From Lepidurus packardi (lineage: Eukaryota > Arthropoda > Branchiopoda > Notostraca > Triopsidae), in contig JAKZAN010000149.1 in NCBI GenBank assembly GCA_023053545.1, forward strand, positions 1-64,000: a stretch of DNA of 64,000 nucleotides, written 5' to 3'. Numbering within the stretch: the stretch's first letter is position 1; each line of letters opens with the position of its first letter. The notes beneath the pieces are model-generated. The model did not search any database, had not been told where the DNA came from, and worked only from the letters and a program-made list of their open reading frames with translations. Of the stretch, positions 58,095 through 64,000 are shown piece after piece. The position numbers and the translations under genes are program-made.

Positions 58095-59852
58095 TCATTA
58101 ACGCCTCTTTTATAAATATCTCCTATCTGGAAGAGTGAGATTGATAGTCGAATGAGGTGGGTTTGCCACTGTGTCGATTTCTCCTGTACTTTGCTTGTGA
58201 ACTCGATCCACCTATAACCTATAAAATTTAAAATAGGATAAATACGAGGTAGACTAATGAAAAAGTAATGATTTACTGGTAATTATGAGTTTTTTGAAGC
58301 TCGGGAGATGTGATTCACCTTTCGAATTCACGATATGAGATATTTTTTTAGAAAGAACGGATTCTATTGACTATAGTTTGGGATTAGAAACTAGAGTTTC
58401 ACCAAAGCAATGAACGCCTCTTTTGGAGGACTGCTCGATGCGCTGTGTATCATTTGCTCTCTGCAGGTTCGTGTGCTGGATGGCCAAGGCTTTGAAGGCA
58501 GACTCGCATTTTGTGTTGGTCTATTCGCAAAGATTCATGAGAGTTAGGTTTTCTTGGACCAACTTCTTGATATAGTCGATGTCTTCTGAACGCGAAGGAC
58601 GTGTTTCGTATATTGTTTCTATTTAGGAATACCTTTGCTTCTCTTAAATGATAATTTATTGATGGAGTTCCATCATTCTGTCAACTATTTGTTTCGATTC
58701 ATTCATAAGAATCAATAGTTCTTTCTCAACTTCCATCCTGATTTTATCAATCTGCAGTCTATGCTTTTATTCCATCACGCAACGTACCTTTTACTCAGCA
58801 TCTCTAATTAAGCTCTATAGATCAGGACCTTCATGTTCCTCAACCTATAAATGATTGTGTTCATCAGGCCCCAATAAAAACTCGCTCCTAACTCGAACAG
58901 GCTATTCAAAAACTTTGATTATAGGAGTTTTGATGTGAATCTGTTTAGATTTAGAGTTCCTGGGTGGAAAAACCACTTTTTCACACTGAGTTTATTGGCT
59001 AACCTTTTTCTGAGGTTTTTGAACTATGCTAGATATTACCGAGATACATGATAGTCGATCTTTCGGTAGCTTTTATAGAGTCATCTCTTCTCGCAATCTT
59101 TCGATACATTGCCTTTGTTCATTAGCCTCTTTTTAGACCTTGCAAATAATGGTCTTTAGTTCGGTAATCTTATTTCTATATACATTTTGAATATGATCGA
59201 GCTAATGTGTTCTCTAGCTTTTGGATTGCTAGAGTTCTTGCTTGTGAGCTTTCAGGGTATTAGTCATTTCCAGTCTAGTTAGATCTAATGTGCGTGTCAG
59301 TACATCGATTTTGCTGAAGAGGCTACGTTTGGCATCTTCAAAATCATTGCGCTCTTCCGCAATTTATTTCTGAAGTTTTATAATATTTTCTGTGTGAATC
59401 GTCTTTTGCTGGGACGTCTACTGAATCAGAGTTGCTTCTCGCCGCGCATTTTCCTATCTGACCGCTATCAGCTGATTTTTACAAATAGCAACTGCTTATT
59501 CTTGAATACGGAGCTGTTCGTCAAGCTGACGCACTTCTTTTTGTCGTTCGAAAAGTATAAATTCTTTATTATCGAGAGCATCATGTAGTTGCTGTAATGT
59601 CTGAAGATGCTTCGATTACAGTTCATTGACTAGGTTCATATAGTCAATAGTCTTGGCGATGAACATATTCTGACACTGGGCGATCACTTCCTCCTTTGAA
59701 CCCAGTAACTGTAGCTGTTTCAGCTTGCGATCGAAAATACGTCCAACAGCTTTACTCAAGTCGGTATTTTTGTTGCGAGCCCACGCAGCCAAAGATGATA
59801 GTTCACTAGATGAAAGGTTTTGGACATTAAAGTAATCGTCAGCGGAATCCAT
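58095..59852 (-). CDS. coiled-coil protein
   Basis: Intronless, 585 residues from ATG to TGA. Helical head (NVQNLSSSELSSLAAWARNK), then coiled coil through about residue 480 with numerous reassigned Gln codons (e.g. LDNKEFILFERQKEVRQLDE; TRTLDLTRLEMTNTLKAHKQ), then a basic tail. The last 60 residues are in an AT-rich stretch, so the true end may be earlier via a missed intron. Divergent from the katanin gene; both may be cytoskeletal. Confidence 0.7.
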
Positions 59853-60146
59853 AGTTAGTTAGTTTTCGGGGGTTGGATTAGTTATAGGATATGTTTGAGA
59901 GAGACTAAGGATAGCCAGTATCGAAAGTAGCTATTAGAAGAGTTGAGGACTAAGTGGTTCAAAGAAGGGCAAGGGATCGTAATAAAAGAAGGTGGATGAT
60001 AAGAGCCTAAAGTGAACTTTGAGGGATTTTAAAATAGATGCCAGATTGAATATAAATGTAAGACATTGAAGAAATCGTAAAAAAATTTGAGGACTCATAT
60101 AGAACCAAAAAATATTGAGGATAATCGGAATAGCCGTCGAAAGCTC

Positions 60147-62034
60147 ATGAAAAAAAGAAACCTGAAGTAAAGTACACCAATAATAAAAAACCCATCTCTA
60201 GGATAGTTTCAAACTGCAACCCACAAAATCGTCACCGCAAAGTTCGCTCACAGACTCACCTTCAACTTCGCTGCGGGCGACGATGCCAACAATCTCATGA
60301 TCTTCAATATGAATGAAGAGAAACCCCTTGTTGCCCTCAACTCACAGACCTCCAACGTTTCTGCCATCACTGCCCTCACATTCTCAGGAAACGAAGATCA
60401 GGTTATCGTAGGGTCCAGCCGCGGCTCCATCAATGTCTGGGATCTTAATACACTCAAAAGTATATTCAATACCATCACCTAACTATTACGCTCTATAGTT
60501 TCTTATTGCCTTAAGGGGCACACAGTCGAGGTGAGTGCCTTTGCTGTTGATGGGGGCAACTAGAATATTTTGATTAGCGGATCATACGACACTCAAGTCA
60601 AATTGTGGGATACTCGCCTTAAAAACTGCATCCATATTCTCAAACAACATACTATGCGAGTTTAATCACTTTCAGTGTCACCCGATTCTCGCTACATCTT
60701 ATCTGGAAGCGAAGATGGTACGATCCAGTTATATGACATCAAGATGTTCCGGCCTATCAATGAGTATGTGGTTCAGACTAGTGTTTAACATTTGGCTTTC
60801 CATCCCCAATCCATGATATTTGCAGCAGGATGCGCAGATCGCATGGCAAGAATCTACCAACTTTCGACTCCTTACTCTTTACTTTCAGCTACTAAAAACG
60901 AGAGTATGCCTGTAGTCCGAACCTATTTCTACCAAAAAAGCTTCATGTTCACAGCCGCGTCAGAATCTCTGAAGGTTTGGGAAATCAAGAAAGGATGCGT
61001 CCTTACGGATCATATTGAAGGTGGAGCCCGAGGGGTTTTAGATCTGCTCGTAACAGATTAGCAATCGCAGCAAATAGCTTTCTCAAACGGAGTGCTAAGC
61101 CTCCACGTGTGTAAAATAAACGATGTCAATTTCAAAGGACAGTATACACACGTATACTCACCGCCTAATAACTTCAATAATCTTTCTGATGAAAGATTTA
61201 TAAAGGATACGGGGTCCCGTCCTATCCGTTAATAAAGTCTTCGAAAGCCAGTTGTTCAGCAACTCACTAATAGTGCAGTCAAGGGTCTAATCCAAAGGCG
61301 CAGTGATTCAGTGAATAAAGCTTTGGTTGATGGGATAAAGTAGGATGTCAATGTGGCGCTTAGTAATGTGATGAGGCTGACCGACCAATTTTCACGGAAC
61401 AAGCAGGAGGCTGTGGAGTTAGGGACGATGCTAGAAGAACACCAAAAGTTTATGAATATTTTAACAGTAAGAGCCAATACGATATAAAAGGTGTTGGACC
61501 TATGGGCTTTGGGGAATACCAAAGCCATCATTTCACTGCTTAAAGAGTACAAATTTCTCCCTTTTAAGAAGACTAACATTTGTTTTAGCACCTAAATCTA
61601 CGTTGTTGCTGATGTGTTGATTCAGATTCTGAAACCAAGCAAATTTCCCATCAGTATCGACTTCGCGCTGGTTATTGTCGAGAACAGCCGCGAAATGCTG
61701 GTAGCTAAACACATGACTTTGATTAAGCATGGGCTCTGCTTCCTCAACCAAATTGTTTCCATGTTCAAAGATGTAACTCCATCTCCAATAACTATCATAG
61801 GACATAATCAAACTTAAGCTTTATCCGGCTGATCGTGGAGGCGTCGACCTGGCGCGCGAAGAGCGAATCCGCAAATACGACAGAATTCTAGAACTAATGA
61901 TGGACATCTATCAGCATCCTCGATTGAAGAAACTTCTAGGGAAGAAATAGTAGTTATGTAAGCTGGCCTAAGCTTTGCATAACGAATTAGGGACTCTTTT
62001 GAAGAAGGTATATAATCAAGATAACAACTTCTGA
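60147..62034 (+). CDS. KATNB1: katanin p80 (B1) subunit
   Basis: Two exons (intron 61773-61800, 28 bases), 619 residues. The N-terminal half is WD40 repeats: GSSRGSINVWDL, GSYDTQVKLWDT, GSEDGTIQLYDI, GCADRMARIYQL. A charged linker follows, then the katanin con80 domain that binds the p60 ATPase (VNVALSNVMRLTDQF; YRILELMMDIYQHP-like YDRILELMMDIYQH near the end). Katanin severs microtubules and is needed for ciliogenesis and macronuclear division in ciliates. The 28-base intron is one of the shortest here. Removing it is required to reach the conserved last 70 residues; without it TGA appears at 61830. Confidence 0.85.
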
Positions 62035-62184
62035 TTGGGAACAGATTAACCTGCTACATGTCCTGACCGATAGCTCTTTATTTGTCTGGACAGAGCAACC
62101 GATAATTAGTGTTAAACTTTAAGAATATGTCACGAATATCGTATTGTCTGCTAGCAATCGGTACAGGTCAGTAGTTTCAACTCC

Positions 62185-62673
62185 TCACTTTTTATCTTTT
62201 CCTTCCTCGACCTGTCCCTATGATTCTTCTTTTTCTTTCTGTTCTTCCTTCTTGCGAGTCTCCAAATACTATTTCTACAGAATCTCTGAGTTCGGCACTC
62301 CTTATAGCAGAAATTCCTTGGCTGATATAATTTTGCTTTGCAAATAGATTGTGCCCCCATTCGCCGGATCGTTTTTCTCCAATAATGCATAGTAACGTTA
62401 AATTATATGTTTGGGATCAACTTCCTTGCTGCTGGAGGCTTCAATATTTAGGATTTTTAAAGCCATTGACTCGGTAATAGGACTGGCTGTGAGATTAGTC
62501 TTGCTCATGATGTTGTTGAAAAAGTTGCCGAATTGATCATTTTTGTTAGCTTTGTGCTACTGTTGCTGTTGTGGACCTCTTCTTATGGTTTCAGAGTAGG
62601 CTTTGAAGACAGACTTGAAAATAGGAACTGCGAAGCTCTTGGCGTAGTTCTTGAGGAAACTGAAGAAAACCAT
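62185..62673 (-). CDS. PAM16: TIM16/PAM16, mitochondrial presequence translocase motor subunit
   Basis: Intronless, 162 residues. Hydrophobic/basic N-terminus (FFSFLKNYAKSFAVPIFK), then the J-like domain: TESMALKILNIEA, HIIQRYYALLEKND, and the family signature GGTIYLQSKIISAKEFLL (usual form GGS-F-YLQSKV-x-RAKE). No HPD, as expected for TIM16, which holds TIM14/PAM18 at the import motor. K/E-rich tail. Convergent with katanin p80 (150 bases between stops). Confidence 0.85.
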
Positions 62674-62763
62674 AGGTAGAGAATGTATATATAATGTGCC
62701 AGAATTAAAATACTAACTTGGCAATGTGTCGCCTACCTTATTCTTATATTAGTTCAAAGCGAC

Positions 62764-63263
62764 ATGGATTATTTTACTGAGTAATAGCTCCAAAATCTCA
62801 AGGAAGCATTCCAGGTCTTTGACAAAGACAGGGATGGTACCATCAATAAATAAGTACATCCATCATTCTAACTTTCAAGGAACTTAAAATCGTACTCGAC
62901 CAACTCGGCATGAAGCTCAAAGAGCAGCTCCTTGATTAGATCATCGAAAAAGTCGACGCCAACGGGGACAATGTTATTTCCTTCCACGAGTTCTTGAATC
63001 TTATGTCTGAGTAAGCAGTTCTCTCTTGACGTCCCAGCAAGTTCAAAGAACCAGATTCTGAGTTTGAGTTCCTGGAAGTCTTCAAAATTATAGACCAAGA
63101 TTGTGACGGCAAGATTTCGAAGGAGGAGCTGCGGACTGCCTTTCATGCCTACAAAATCGAGTTTGACTAAAACGATATGGGACTGTTGTTCGAGTAAAGT
63201 GACGAGGATAAGCAGGGCATGATCGGATATGAGGAGTTTCTCAAAATAATGAACTGTTCTTGA
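62764..63263 (+). CDS. calmodulin-like four-EF-hand calcium-binding protein
   Basis: Three exons with introns 62854-62879 (26 bases) and 63011-63037 (27 bases); 148 residues. EF loops: DKDRDGTINKQE, DANGDNVISFHE, DQDCDGKISKEE and a fourth, SDEDKQGMIGYEE, starting with S/D and less canonical. Length equals calmodulin, but calmodulin's fixed sequences (ADQLTEEQIAEF-type start) are only loosely kept (TEQQLQNLKEAFQVFDKD). It could be a calmodulin-like or centrin-like protein. The second intron splits a codon (GA|C). Without removing these introns no consistent frame exists. Confidence 0.85.
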
Positions 63264-63318
63264 CACATATATGTTTCAGGAAATCAAGCGATATTCACCA
63301 TTCGAATATTTCAAACTT

Positions 63319-64000
63319 TCAAGGAAGAAGGCTCAGATCGTGAAGATCGAGAGCTTCATTTTAAATCATCTTTTCCAGAACTAATTGCTTGTTCTGTTCT
63401 TGGTCTGCGACCTCCAACCATTATTGCTTGACCTCCTTCTTGCGGGACTTACTTTCTCGCACGCGTTCTGCTTCCAGGTTTTCCAGCACAAACTTGTATA
63501 CCTTCCCTGGATCCTGCTGTTCTCGGATGCTCTAAATCAGTTCACGTGTTTCTGCTAATGGCTCCAGCGAGTAAGACTCTAATAGAATCTACTTGGAATC
63601 ACTCATATACTTCATTAGCATCAAAAGACGCCCGTGCAAATAAAGATTCTTTGGTGTACGCTATTCTTCTACCAGGCCTTTAATTGTTGTCCTTGCCTTT
63701 TCGTATTCACTCTCAATCTTTCCGCGAATCACCACAACCACACTATTACGCTGGCAGATTCGTCCGTCTCGTTTCAGCCCAGCTCTCCTTTCTTCTGAGA
63801 GGTCCAGTTTTTTTGGAAGTCCAGCGTATAGGTTGGATGCTGAGGTGTAGCACTTGAGAGCGATTGGGTAGTTTCCATCACGGAAACAGAGCTAGGCTCG
63901 AGCTTTGTATTGATTGAAGAGAGCTATTCGCTCTTATATGTTCATGTAGTCATCGAGACGCACCTTGAAGTCCTCTAAGTAGACTTCATACCAGAATCCT
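63319..64000 (-). CDS. TPR protein, 5' truncated by the window edge
   Basis: Reading from the right edge, 227 residues to TGA with TAA/TAG Gln codons. A TPR pair is visible (KARAQLCFRDGNYPIALKCY... ASNLYAGLPKKLDLSEERR, YLHGRLLMLMKYMSD), followed by a charged helical tail (VYKFVLENLEAERVRESKSR). The TPR with adjacent helix recalls FKBP- or Hsp90-cochaperone-type proteins, but the upstream domain is outside the window. Convergent with the EF-hand gene, 55 bases apart. Confidence 0.65.

Noticed and set aside
1..64000. tRNA, rRNA, transposase, IES or bacterial operon features
   Set aside because: I scanned for tRNA-like cloverleaf boxes, terminal inverted repeats with transposase and rRNA motifs and saw none I could support; no tool was available to exclude a tRNA in the intergenic stretches.

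Overview
The window is the left end of a ciliate macronuclear chromosome. It opens with about 250 bases of CCCCAA telomere, with scattered CCCCCAA units, and the first coding exon starts only about 110 bases further in. Conserved proteins read correctly only if TAA and TAG are glutamine and TGA is the sole stop (nuclear code 6). Introns are tiny, mostly 26-90 bases and GT...AG. The telomere unit is the Tetrahymena/Paramecium (oligohymenophorean) type rather than the C4A4 of spirotrichs. However, base composition is far less AT-rich than in those genera, so I do not name a genus. The right edge cuts through a gene. All gene models were spliced by hand and kept only where exon phases and total length closed; models that did not close are marked.

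Layout. 0-10 kb: telomere, NEK-type kinase, HMG-box protein (-), a 5.1 kb gene for a secreted discoidin-domain protein with five near-perfect 142-residue repeats, and a small unknown. 10-20 kb: unknown (-), membrane-anchored unknown (+), cyclin-box protein (-), Rho/Rac GTPase (-), two-pass membrane protein (-), proteasome-assembly-chaperone-like protein (-), unknowns, and a double ubiquitin-like protein. 20-30 kb: splicing factor SF1/BBP, a secreted protein made of about 90 heptapeptide repeats (beta-solenoid-like), a protein with a SUMO-interacting motif (-), and a zinc-finger/coiled-coil/TPR protein (-).

30-45 kb: a long helical, possibly mitochondrial protein, a coiled-coil protein, and an 8 kb gene for a TRANK1-like superfamily 1 helicase. 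45-64 kb: importin-5-like karyopherin (-), coiled-coil protein (-), an unknown (-), a J-type ubiquitin-conjugating enzyme, an RPA49-like Pol I subunit fragment, a C2HC-finger coiled-coil protein (-), unknowns, a coiled-coil protein (-), katanin p80, TIM16/PAM16 (-), a calmodulin-like four-EF-hand protein, and a truncated TPR protein (-).

The genes are densely packed (convergent pairs are often 50-150 bases apart) and do not form one pathway. Several are cytoskeletal or basal-body-like (katanin p80, EF-hand protein, three long coiled coils) and two encode large repetitive secreted proteins. The two most unusual loci are the discoidin concatemer at 4.2-9.3 kb and the N-x-(hydrophobic)-x-G heptad solenoid at 21.9-24.1 kb.
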